Positions 1-6,834 of a stretch of 7,958 bases of DNA are shown here, piece after piece. The position numbers and the translations under genes were made by a program. The number at the start of each line of letters is the position of its first letter. Positions within the stretch are counted from its first letter, which is position 1. The stretch covers positions 1 through 7,958 of the forward strand of contig JAZLHU010000011.1 of assembly GCA_045616985.1 (NCBI GenBank), read 5' to 3'. The notes under the pieces were generated by a model. It had not been told where the DNA came from. It saw only the letters and a list, made by a program, of their open reading frames with translations, and did no database searches. Source of the DNA: RUG13409 sp045616985 (GTDB lineage Bacteria > Bacillota > Clostridia > Peptostreptococcales > Anaerovoracaceae).

Positions 1-163
1 AAATTCAAATTTTACTACAGAGTTGTTAAATTACAGGCATTCTGTCGTAATTGGTGCAGATTGCCACCGCATAAGGGTCAAGATGATTTAAGATTACGAC
101 AAATCGTTTGATATTGCTGCACTTTGTAGTAAAAGCGCCGGGATGAATGTGCTGAATTGTTGA

Positions 164-310
164 GATAAAGCATTGCAGTTTGTGCCGGCAAAGAGCAAAT
201 AAGCTCCGGCTGCAAAAAACGGCAGCAAGGTCTTTGACCCGCAGGGCAAAGCCACAAGAGCAGAGGCTGCGGCAATGGTGCAGCGCTTCTGCGAAGCTCT
301 GGAAAAGTAA
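164..310 (+). pseudogene. SLH-domain protein remnant, C-terminal end, frameshifted
   Basis: The last 35 codons before the TAA at 308-310 read as the end of an S-layer-homology repeat, with the hallmark segment FDPQGKATRAEAAAMVQRF followed by CEALEK. This frame is open only from 203. Just upstream, the reading frame offset by one gives CAGKEQISSGC, which matches the preceding SLH helix and turn (usually like 'AxxKGIISG'), and before that a third frame gives DKALQ. The repeat is therefore spread over at least two frames, with one shift probably in the A-run near 213-218. No start codon or signal peptide lies in the window. SLH domains anchor exported proteins to cell-wall polymers; this copy cannot make an intact one unless the shifts are sequencing errors. 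Bases 1-163 upstream show no further recognisable repeat. Confidence 0.72.
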
Positions 311-326
311 AAAACGATATAAAAAC

Positions 327-366
327 AGCAGGGTGCTCATTGATGAACTGAGCACCCTGCTTTTTT
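327..366 (+). terminator. Strong intrinsic terminator after the SLH remnant
   Basis: A perfect 13-base-pair stem (327-339 with 349-361) closes a 9-base loop and is followed by a T-run at 361-366. It starts 16 bases after the SLH stop codon, so it is the terminator of that former gene. The opposite strand also has T-rich sequence after the stem, so it may work in both directions. Confidence 0.92.
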
Positions 367-423
367 AATCTTTGCAAAATGTCGTTTTTTCGCTTTTATA
401 CGATTGCTTTTTCGCAAAACTCA

Positions 424-471
424 TTGATAATTATAACATTGGATGTAATATTGAATAGAAACAATGTTATA
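424..471 (+). promoter_or_regulatory. Promoter with overlapping inverted-repeat operator
   Basis: TTGATA (424-429) and TAATAT (446-451) are separated by 16 bases and make a plausible sigma-70/sigma-A promoter. A 10-base perfect inverted repeat, TATAACATTG at 432-441 and CAATGTTATA at 462-471, has arm centres 30 bases apart, about three helical turns. One arm sits between the -35 and -10 boxes and the other just past the expected start of transcription. This is a typical arrangement for autoregulation by the helix-turn-helix protein whose remnant lies just downstream. The promoter and repeat are seen; the binding protein is inferred. Confidence 0.55.
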
Positions 472-486
472 TTTGCGAGGTGCATT

Positions 487-1042
487 ATCCAAAAGCTTAT
501 AAAGCAGATTAGAATATATTTGAATATGAGTCAAACAGAGTTTGCAGAACAACTTAATGTTCGGTATCAAAGGTGAAATTGAACCCATAAGTCGAGAACA
601 ATGTGATTTTGGCAAAGGTTTCTATATGGGAACCGATTCCGGTCAGACACTAACTTTGATTTGCGACTATGAGAAGTCTAAATTTTATATTGTATCTGTA
701 AATCTCGATGAGCTTGCCAATATTGAAGTTCCGGCCGATATTGACTGGGCAATGCTTGTTGCATATAACAGAGGGAAAATGGAAAAAATAAACGGTACTT
801 CCTTCAGCAAAAAGTACCGTGATATGCTATTAAATAAGGATTTGGTTATCGGAAGTATTGCGGATGACTCCTATTTTTCCTTTGCCCGTTCGTTTGTGAT
901 GAACACCATCTCGCTGAAACAACTCGGTAACGCCATGCGGCTCGGCAAGCTCGGGGAGCAGTTTGTACTGAAATCCGAAATATGTATCCGGCATTTCGGG
1001 AACGGAACTTGTCATCGAAATTATCGAAAAGTCCGGTGTTAA
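487..1042 (+). pseudogene. XRE helix-turn-helix / DUF3990 protein, internally deleted and frameshifted
   Basis: Two family segments are joined out of frame. The first, from about 487, ends LIKQIRIYLNMSQTEFAEQLNV, the first half of an XRE-type DNA-binding domain; its recognition helix and the rest are missing. A GAGG at 477-480 sits six bases before an ATC where a start ATG would be expected. The second, from about 557 in the next frame, is DUF3990-like: GIKGEIEPISREQCDFGKGF, then DIDWAMLVAYNRGKMEKI and LVIGSIADD, ending near LGKLGEQFVLKSE (about 979). The remaining codons to the TGA/TAA region at 1042 are unrelated frame-shadow sequence. Intact relatives, as I recall them, carry about 60 residues between the two parts, including a 'LYHGS' motif of the ADP-ribosyltransferase-like fold, absent here. 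DUF3990 genes often sit in toxin-antitoxin-like modules; a function for this copy is unlikely. Confidence 0.7.
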
Positions 1043-1181
1043 TCTGCGTACTCTGCAACAGTATGAATTAAAAACCAAGGACATTAACAAGGCATCGGTG
1101 CAGAGCATCGTGGCACTTGCCAATGTCCCGGGGTGCAAAGTTGAAGATTTGATGGAATATTCAACGAAAGAAAGCGAATAA
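972..1181 (+). pseudogene. Second XRE-type helix-turn-helix gene fragment
   Basis: The frame from 972 to the TAA at 1179-1181 encodes YVSGISGTELVIEIIEKSG, then VNLRTLQQYELKTKDINKA and a tail with VQSIVALANVPGCKVEDLME. The second half is the recognition-helix end of an XRE/Cro-type domain ('SGVxxRTLQxYE'). The first helix and 'LSQxxLA' turn that normally precede it are missing. The YVSGISGTELV stretch looks like the N-terminus of a related regulator fused directly to its C-terminus, so an internal deletion is likely. There is no ATG, GTG or TTG early in the frame, and the frame begins inside the end of the DUF3990 remnant. It was probably the antitoxin or repressor partner in the same module. 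No function is expected now. Confidence 0.62.
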
Positions 1182-1210
1182 GCACACGATTTTGTGGTTT
1201 ATCGGATGAA

Positions 1211-2116
1211 TTATTCGATTCCGTTCTGGAGCTTACATCCCTTAATAAGGTGCTGTGCAAGAAGAGCTGTTGTGATGGGGCCTGTGCCGCCGCCGCAGCC
1301 CGGAGTTGCGGAAGTGATCATTGCGCAGGCATCAACACATTCTTCGAGGCAGTCGCCTGTACGGATCTTCTTGCCGTTTTCGTCAAGAACGAATTCCTTG
1401 TTTGCATCCTTCTTCTGTGCCATTGCGATATCAATAACGATAGCATCCGGTCTGAGCATATCAGGCTTTAAGAGCCCGTACACGCCGCAGCCTGTAATAA
1501 CGATATCACTCTTTAATGTGTAATCCTTAACGGACTTTGTGAATACGTGGCAGAGGGAAACTGTTGCGAATTCATTTGTAAGCATAATTGAAAGGGGCTT
1601 ACCGAATACGTTGGAATTGTTGATGATTGTAACATCCTTTCCCTTAACGTCGATCTTATAGTACTTAAGGAGCTCCATAACGCCCTCTGCTGTGCATGGG
1701 AAGAAGCCGTTGTTATCCATGATCATAAGCTTACCGAGGTTTGTCGGATTAAGAGCATCAGGATCCTTTTCAGGAGCAAGGATGTACTTTATCTTGTCTT
1801 CGTTGATCTGTGCAGGGAGCGGCTTAAAGATAAGGATGCCGTTGATTGACCTGTCAGCATTGGCTTCCTTGATCTTTGCAATGAATTCTTCTTCTGTTAC
1901 GTCGAGAGAAAGTACAACAGACTTAACTTCGATTTTGCTCTTAGCCATTCTTGTGATAATGCTCTTTTCATAAGAAATGCTGCCGGGATCTTCGCCAACT
2001 CTGAAGATAGCAAGTGTAGGTGTAATTCCTTTTGCGATCAAGCTCTCAGCATCACTTAATACCTTTGCAAGCATAGCTTCGCTTACTTCTTTTCCGCTTA
2101 ATAATGTAGCGCTCAT
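1211..2116 (-). CDS. folD: Divergent FolD: methylene-tetrahydrofolate dehydrogenase / methenyl-tetrahydrofolate cyclohydrolase
   Basis: FolD interconverts 5,10-methylene-THF, 5,10-methenyl-THF and 10-formyl-THF in the cytoplasm. The 301-residue length and block order fit the family: N-terminal catalytic half with Y49, NGILIFKPLP (92-101), EKDPDALNPTNLGKL (116-130) and PCTAEG (140-145), then a Rossmann half with INNSNVFGKP (165-174), CHVFTKS (189-195) and TPGCGGGTGPIT (271-282). Several expected residues differ. The catalytic Lys four after the Tyr is I53, the Gln of 'QLPLP' is F97, and the cofactor-loop 'GRS' is NNS; D120, matching E. coli Asp121, is kept. A variant group in Clostridia, as I recall, shares the 'F-[KR]-PLP' form. 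The start is ATG with GGAGG at 2124-2128 (minus strand), eight bases upstream. The gene is convergent with the left pseudogenes and downstream of the B12 operon. The family is certain; whether both activities remain is open. Confidence 0.9.
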   Translation of the reverse strand: MSATLLSGKEVSEAMLAKVLSDAESLIAKGITPTLAIFRVGEDPGSISYEKSIITRMAKSKIEVKSVVLSLDVTEEEFIAKIKEANADRSINGILIFKPLPAQINEDKIKYILAPEKDPDALNPTNLGKLMIMDNNGFFPCTAEGVMELLKYYKIDVKGKDVTIINNSNVFGKPLSIMLTNEFATVSLCHVFTKSVKDYTLKSDIVITGCGVYGLLKPDMLRPDAIVIDIAMAQKKDANKEFVLDENGKKIRTGDCLEECVDACAMITSATPGCGGGTGPITTALLAQHLIKGCKLQNGIE

Positions 2117-2210
2117 TGTTATTCCTCCAATATTTGTAAATTCAAAATAGTATCTATATCAGTATAATACATTTTTTTCGGATATAAAAGTATGTCTTTT
2201 TTGCCAAAAA
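2117..2210 (-). promoter_or_regulatory. folD leader: ribosome binding site and possible weak promoter
   Basis: This 94-base AT-rich gap holds the GGAGG of folD (2124-2128 read on the minus strand). On the minus strand TATACT (2161-2166) resembles a -10 box, but the sequence 17 bases upstream, TTTTAT, is a poor -35 box. I see no convincing hairpin with a T-run after the ecfS stop, so folD could be transcribed from its own weak promoter, by read-through from the B12 operon, or both. Confidence 0.35.
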
Positions 2211-2804
2211 TCAAATGCCGTATTTGTAGATAACCCTCTCAAGCTTATCGCCGAAGGGTTTTCCGAGTAAAAGGAGAAAAATTACATTTGAAACGGCGTA
2301 GGAAATAAGGTGAGGGGCGGAAGCAATGACCGATGTCAGGTAGAGCTGCCGGGAAAAATCGTTTGAAAACCATAAAACCGTCCAGATATCCATTACCAGC
2401 GAATAGAATATTCCGGCAAAAACGCCGAATATTGAAAGGGCAATTTTATTGTTTTTAAGAAGCTTTGATAAGCCTGCGGCCAATACGCCTAAAAGACCAA
2501 AAGCAAGCATCTGAATTGGTGTCCAGGGGCCCTGGCCAAAGTAGAAATTCGATATTAAAACGGATAAAGAGCCAACCATAAAGCCGCATTCGGCGCCAAG
2601 CCAAATGCCTGTAATAATAACGATTGCGCTTATTGGTTTGAATGCGGGAATTGCGGCAAAGATAAATCTTCCCACAACGCAAAGCGCCGTCATTACGGCA
2701 ATAATAACAAGGCGTCTTGAACGTGATTTTTTATTTTCAAAATGCATGTAAAAGACTGCAAACATTATTACCGCTATTAAGATCGAATAGATGGTGTAGT
2801 TCAT
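2211..2804 (-). CDS. ECF transporter S component, probably cobalamin-specific (CbrT-like)
   Basis: This is the small integral membrane substrate-binding subunit of an energy-coupling-factor transporter. It is 197 residues long with about six hydrophobic segments (roughly 5-20, 32-52, 57-78, 95-113, 120-140, 155-180). It carries an S-component signature, GRFIFAAIPAFKPISAIVII (45-64), followed by a conserved SNFYFGQGPWTPIQM stretch (85-99). A cluster of basic residues (25-31) precedes the second helix. Its ATG overlaps the ATPase stop as TAATG, so translation is coupled, and no strong ribosome binding site of its own is visible. The S-component family is clear from sequence. The B12 assignment rests on context: the riboswitch-like leader and the transcobalamin-like partners. 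Other vitamins or queuosine-type substrates are not excluded by sequence alone. Confidence 0.8.
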   Translation of the reverse strand: MNYTIYSILIAVIMFAVFYMHFENKKSRSRRLVIIAVMTALCVVGRFIFAAIPAFKPISAIVIITGIWLGAECGFMVGSLSVLISNFYFGQGPWTPIQMLAFGLLGVLAAGLSKLLKNNKIALSIFGVFAGIFYSLVMDIWTVLWFSNDFSRQLYLTSVIASAPHLISYAVSNVIFLLLLGKPFGDKLERVIYKYGI

Positions 2805-4426
2805 TATTTAATATGCTTTCTGCAGACGGTAATTGCATCATTAAGCGTGATGCAATTTTTGAAATATCCTCGTGTGATCCTGTTGATTGCCGTAGTGTAG
2901 AAGTTGTTTTCGGCAAAGAATTCTTTCGGTGTATTGACGGATGTCACTTCGCCTCTGAAAAACATTGCGCATCTGTCTGCTGCTCCGGCAGCAAATTCAA
3001 CGTCATGTGTAACCATAATTATTGTCATTCCCTGATTTTTCAAGGCTTTCAAAACTTCGATTATTCCGCTTACGGCGTGGGCATCAATTCCTTTTGTGGG
3101 TTCATCAAGCAGCAGAAGCTTTGGCTTTGATGCCAGTATTTTTGCCAAAGCAACAAGCTGCTGTTCTCCGCCGGAAAGATCGTACGGATGCTTATCCATC
3201 AAATGCTCAAGGCTGTAGGGAAGGGTTGGCAGAATATTTTTTGCATCGGATAATTCTTCTTTTACCGTACTTTTTAAAAAGACGGTTTGTACATCCTGCG
3301 GAAGAAGGCTTAAGCATTCGTTATACAGACTCTGACCCTTGTATTCCTTGATATCCTTTCCGAATATTTTAATTTTTCCGTTGTAGGGTTTGCTGATTCC
3401 CGATGCAACGGAAAGTGTTGTTGTTTTACCGGAGCCGTTGCCGCCCAGGATGCAGAAGATTTCACCTTTGTAAACATCAAGCTTTGTCCCTTTTAAAACA
3501 TCTTTAGCGTTTCTGGAATATCTAAACCAGATATCATCAAGTGAAAGTGCAAGCTCATCCTGATGTGTATAAGCTTCTGCAGCTTCCGCTTCGGTCTGGT
3601 TTGTAAAGTTATGTTCGATCCATTTTCTGCCCTCAAGTACGGTAAGAGGGCAGGCTTCCGCGGTTTCAAACTCGTTGTAAAGCTTTACGGAGGCGGGCAT
3701 TGCTTCAAGCAGATCCGGACGGTGTTTAAGCTTTTCGCATACAGCCTTTGGCGAATCAAGATAAAGAAGCTTTCCGTTTTCCATAACCATAAGTTTGTTA
3801 GCCATCGGAACAACTTCTTCCAGTCTGTGTTCAACCAGGATAACGGTAAGGCCCATTTCGCGATTCAGCTTTTTGACCGTTTCAAGGAAATCGGATGCAG
3901 CGATCGGGTCGAGCTGTGAGGTCGGTTCATCAAGTATAAGTATAAGGGGCTGCATAACCATAATTGCAGCAAGGTTTAAGAGCTGCTTTTGACCGCCTGA
4001 AAGCTCATCAACACCTTTTTCAAACCAATCTTCTATGTCAAAGTAGGATGCCATTTCCGAAACTCTTCTTCTGATGGTATCCTGAGGGATGTTCATGTTT
4101 TCAAGTCCGAAGGCAAGCTCGTGCCAAACCTTGTCGGTTACAAGCTGCTGCTCCGGTCTTTGCATAACATAACCGATGCCGGATGCAGAAATCTTATCAT
4201 CAAGCTTTTCAAGCGGAATTCCGCCGAAAAGAATCTCTCCGGACTTTTCGCCGTTTGGTGTGAGTTCCCGTTTTATCATTTTAAGAAGTGTGGACTTTCC
4301 GCAGCCGGTCGGACCGCAGATTGCAAAAAAATCTCCTTCGTTAACGGAAAAGGTGACATCCTTCAGAGCTTCTGTTTTTCCGAGAGCATATTTGAAATTT
4401 AAATTACGGACGTTAAGGATCTCCAC
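2804..4426 (-). CDS. ECF transporter double ATPase (fused EcfA-EcfA', CbiO-type)
   Basis: This 540-residue protein fuses two ABC ATPase domains that power the transporter from the cytoplasmic face. Domain 1 has Walker A GPTGCGKST (38-46), Q-loop Q89, signature LSGGQ (142-146), Walker B ending D166-E167 and switch H200. Domain 2 has Walker A GGNGSGKTT (328-336), Q377, signature LSGGE (417-421), Walker B ending D441-E442 and H474. All catalytic residues are present in both halves, so both sites should be active. A linker of about 55 residues (roughly 235-290, acidic and Ala/Glu-rich) joins them. The start is GTG with a strong AGGAGG (4434-4439) seven bases upstream, inside the end of the ecfT frame, so the two genes overlap by 28 bases. 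ECF systems more often encode two separate ATPases; the fused form is known in Firmicutes. Confidence 0.93.
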   Translation of the reverse strand: MEILNVRNLNFKYALGKTEALKDVTFSVNEGDFFAICGPTGCGKSTLLKMIKRELTPNGEKSGEILFGGIPLEKLDDKISASGIGYVMQRPEQQLVTDKVWHELAFGLENMNIPQDTIRRRVSEMASYFDIEDWFEKGVDELSGGQKQLLNLAAIMVMQPLILILDEPTSQLDPIAASDFLETVKKLNREMGLTVILVEHRLEEVVPMANKLMVMENGKLLYLDSPKAVCEKLKHRPDLLEAMPASVKLYNEFETAEACPLTVLEGRKWIEHNFTNQTEAEAAEAYTHQDELALSLDDIWFRYSRNAKDVLKGTKLDVYKGEIFCILGGNGSGKTTTLSVASGISKPYNGKIKIFGKDIKEYKGQSLYNECLSLLPQDVQTVFLKSTVKEELSDAKNILPTLPYSLEHLMDKHPYDLSGGEQQLVALAKILASKPKLLLLDEPTKGIDAHAVSGIIEVLKALKNQGMTIIMVTHDVEFAAGAADRCAMFFRGEVTSVNTPKEFFAENNFYTTAINRITRGYFKNCITLNDAITVCRKHIK

Positions 4427-5271
4427 TTAGCTTCCTCCTTTATTTGCAGGTAATCAGGGATCAAAGAAAGAATTGCAAAGCAAACATAAGATATATATTT
4501 GATTGCAGATGAAGGCTCACAAACGAGTGGGTACCAGGTATATGAAAGCTGCCCCGAAAACATCGGAACGCAGCTTGTTAAACCAAGTGTCAAGGAGGCT
4601 GCAAGCAGCATATAGTCTGCTTTTCTCCACGAAAAAATTGCAAAACGGGAACGCTTTCCGATGCCGTATCCTCTGGCTGTCATTGAGTCGGCGGTAATTA
4701 CGCCATTTTCTAAAGCCCATGTAACCATTACCGATACAACTCTTATGCCGCCTCTTATTTTATCTATAGCGGTGTCATCTTTATACAGTCCCATTGCTTT
4801 CTGCGCTTTGTTTGTTTTTTCGATTTGCTTTTGAAAAAGGGGAATGTATCTTATCGTCATTGAAAGAATGAGCGCAAGCTTCGGCGACACGGATCCGAAG
4901 ATGTAGAGCAGCTTATCGCTGGTCATGATTTTGGTGAAGCTTGCAAGCCAGAATAATGTGGCAGCAATGGCAGCGCCTGAGGAAAGCCCAAAGAGGGCGG
5001 ATTCAAGAGTTATCGGATTGTTGTTTAAAAAGAAAAGAATATTTGCTCCGTTGTGGCTGAAAAGCGGGTTTACGATAAGTCCTGTTAGCGGAAGAAGCAG
5101 CATCCATGCACCTTTATAACTTTTTCTTCCGTTCTTTATGCAGTAGTACAAAATGCCCGACACCAGCGATATGCTTATCAAAACGGGGTTTTGAGAAAAC
5201 ATCGCCGGTATCAGAGCGCAAACGTAAAATACAAAGATTGCTATTGGATTGTATTCGGAAAAACTTTTCAC
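4399..5271 (-). CDS. ECF transporter T component (EcfT, CbiQ family)
   Basis: EcfT is the transmembrane scaffold that couples ATP hydrolysis to toppling of the S component. The protein has 290 residues, with hydrophobic segments near 10-24, 29-45, 54-70, 95-112, 128-145, 217-238 and 257-272. The two cytoplasmic coupling motifs expected for the family are present: KAMGLY (158-163, an A-x-G variant of Ala-Arg-Gly) and TARGYG (198-203). FSEYNP at residues 4-9 is the usual EcfT N-terminus ('FxxYHP'). The start is GTG directly after the TAA of the upstream gene (TAAGTG), with only a weak GGGAA-type ribosome site, which points to translational coupling. Gene order T-A-S after two extracytoplasmic proteins supports a dedicated (group I-like) transporter rather than a shared module. 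Confidence 0.9.
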   Translation of the reverse strand: MKSFSEYNPIAIFVFYVCALIPAMFSQNPVLISISLVSGILYYCIKNGRKSYKGAWMLLLPLTGLIVNPLFSHNGANILFFLNNNPITLESALFGLSSGAAIAATLFWLASFTKIMTSDKLLYIFGSVSPKLALILSMTIRYIPLFQKQIEKTNKAQKAMGLYKDDTAIDKIRGGIRVVSVMVTWALENGVITADSMTARGYGIGKRSRFAIFSWRKADYMLLAASLTLGLTSCVPMFSGQLSYTWYPLVCEPSSAIKYISYVCFAILSLIPDYLQIKEEAKWRSLTSVI

Positions 5272-6834
5272 TTAGTTTATTTTTCCCACTTCTGCCCCAA
5301 GGTCTTTACCAAGCTCCAGGCTGTAGATCCATTCTATATAGTCGTTATCTTTAAGGATATAATCACTGCAGCTTACTCCTGCAAAGTCTCCGTTGATTCT
5401 GAACATCCATCCTGACAGGTCGCCAAAGTCAAATTCATAGATATTTCCGATACCTCTTACATAGCCTGCCTGAATGTCGGTATGGATTTTGTAATCCTTT
5501 GCCGCCTGAATGATCTGGTCGTATGCACTTGAGCCTTCTTTTAAAATAATGGATGCAAAATCAATTATTATTCCGTCTTCAGGTATGTGATTCTTTTCTC
5601 CTGCAACGCAGTCGCAGCGAATTGAAAGAGTTGTTGTTATATATTTTTCGCTAAGCTCTATATTTCCGCCTTTGTAAAAGCTGTCTGTGCTTTCAGGCTT
5701 AATCAAAAATGCGGCAGCGCATAATACTATGCCGGCAGCGATAACGCCGATATATGATTTGATGCTGCGCTTTCCTCTGATGATAAGAAGCACAATTACT
5801 GTCAGGGTTAAAACTGCTGCTGCAATTATATATATAGTTTTAATGCCTGTGCTTTTTTGGGGAGAAGTTTCCTCAATTACATCGTCTGCAAGCTCGGGCT
5901 CCTTAAGTTCATCAAAGACATAGAAAAGATTTTTTCCGGTTTTCATGTTTTGATAAGAGATCAAAGAGTAAAGAACCTGTGCTGTGGAATTTTTGTTGGA
6001 CGTTGCTCCGGTAGTGTGAGAAAAGCTTCCGTCGGAAAGCCTGAAAAGCTCAATTCCGTCAAGAAGGGTATGCCCGTTTTTTATGAAACGCGCATCGGTA
6101 AGTCCGTCAATGCCTAAGTTTGCAAGAGCCATTAAAACCTGTGCACCGCTTTCGGGATTTTTGTTTCCGAATGTGATATAGGTGCCATCATCGGATTGCC
6201 TTGCGGAAAGAAGATTTAAAGCATTTTCTATTACGTCTGCAAGTCTTTCATCATCCTTGTACGGGGCAAGAGCCTGAAGCACCATTGCCGTGGCATCGAC
6301 ATCAGCATTGATCCCTGCTGCAGCCCAGCCGCCGTCTTCAAATTGCAGCTCTGCAAGTTTATCAATAACAGAGTCAATATCATATTTTGTTGACGGTGCA
6401 TTGTTGCTTAAAAGGTGGAGGGCATAAACCCAGCTCATAAGACCAAGCTCTCCGGCGGTTTCATCAACTATTGTGCCGGTAAAAGCATTTTGGCTGCCGA
6501 GACATAAAAGGATCAGGGCTGTACGCTGACGGGTGGTTATGTTGTCAATTTTACCGGAAGCAACATAGTTCAGTACGGATTGTCTGTACTTCTCGTAGTT
6601 TATTTTGTCAGTATAATTTCGCAGGGCAAAAATATACCAGTCTTCGTTGGATGCAGGGGATGATGCAAAAGCACCGGAAACAAGCTGCTGCAGGGATTTA
6701 GCCCCATTTGTCTCCATACGAAAATTCAGAATGTCTTTTATGTGTTCATCAATATCATTTGTTCCGGCAAAAGCGTTTGCAAACGATAAAAGTGCAATTA
6801 TTAAACTTAAAACTGTTGAACAGAGCTTTTTCAT
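5272..6834 (-). CDS. Transcobalamin/intrinsic-factor-like membrane protein: alpha-alpha barrel, TM hairpin, DUF4430
   Basis: Probably an extracytoplasmic corrinoid-binding protein. The 520 residues divide as follows: signal peptide (1-23, ending ANAFA); terpenoid-cyclase/prenyltransferase-type alpha-alpha repeats (about 60-300), clearest at LAELQFEDGGWAAAG (160-174), LLSARQSDDGTYITFG (208-223) and ELFRLSDGSFSHTTG (262-276), each followed by an 'A-x-V-L-x-A/S-L' helix; two transmembrane helices (about 332-352 and 361-378) with RGKRSIK between; and a DUF4430 domain (about 400-510) with GWMFRINGDFAG (475-486) and DNDYIEWIYSLELGKDLG (496-513). DUF4430 resembles the C-terminal beta domain of transcobalamin, and animal B12 carriers pair it with an alpha6-alpha6 barrel, as here. 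By the positive-inside rule the hairpin leaves both domains outside. ATG abuts the TAG of the lipoprotein gene. Catalysis as a true prenyltransferase is unlikely given the export and context. Confidence 0.83.
   Translation of the reverse strand: MKKLCSTVLSLIIALLSFANAFAGTNDIDEHIKDILNFRMETNGAKSLQQLVSGAFASSPASNEDWYIFALRNYTDKINYEKYRQSVLNYVASGKIDNITTRQRTALILLCLGSQNAFTGTIVDETAGELGLMSWVYALHLLSNNAPSTKYDIDSVIDKLAELQFEDGGWAAAGINADVDATAMVLQALAPYKDDERLADVIENALNLLSARQSDDGTYITFGNKNPESGAQVLMALANLGIDGLTDARFIKNGHTLLDGIELFRLSDGSFSHTTGATSNKNSTAQVLYSLISYQNMKTGKNLFYVFDELKEPELADDVIEETSPQKSTGIKTIYIIAAAVLTLTVIVLLIIRGKRSIKSYIGVIAAGIVLCAAAFLIKPESTDSFYKGGNIELSEKYITTTLSIRCDCVAGEKNHIPEDGIIIDFASIILKEGSSAYDQIIQAAKDYKIHTDIQAGYVRGIGNIYEFDFGDLSGWMFRINGDFAGVSCSDYILKDNDYIEWIYSLELGKDLGAEVGKIN

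Noticed and set aside
26..355. 109-codon open frame on the minus strand
   Set aside because: It runs antisense through the SLH remnant and the terminator stem, has no clear ribosome site and matches no family I recognise.
542..1042. Calling the 166-codon frame an intact DUF3990 gene
   Set aside because: Its start is a TTG within the helix-turn-helix remnant, the N-terminal family motif is missing, and the last 20 codons are out-of-frame sequence.
1183..1197. Possible folD terminator (CACA...TGTG hairpin)
   Set aside because: Only four base pairs and no T-run on either strand.
2455..2682. Other open frames opposite or within the transporter genes and folD
   Set aside because: They are shadows of well-supported genes, without ribosome sites or recognisable domains.
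5272..6834. Reading the barrel repeats as a real squalene/terpene cyclase or prenyltransferase
   Set aside because: The protein is exported, carries DUF4430, lies in a transporter operon, and shows no DxDD-type catalytic motif.
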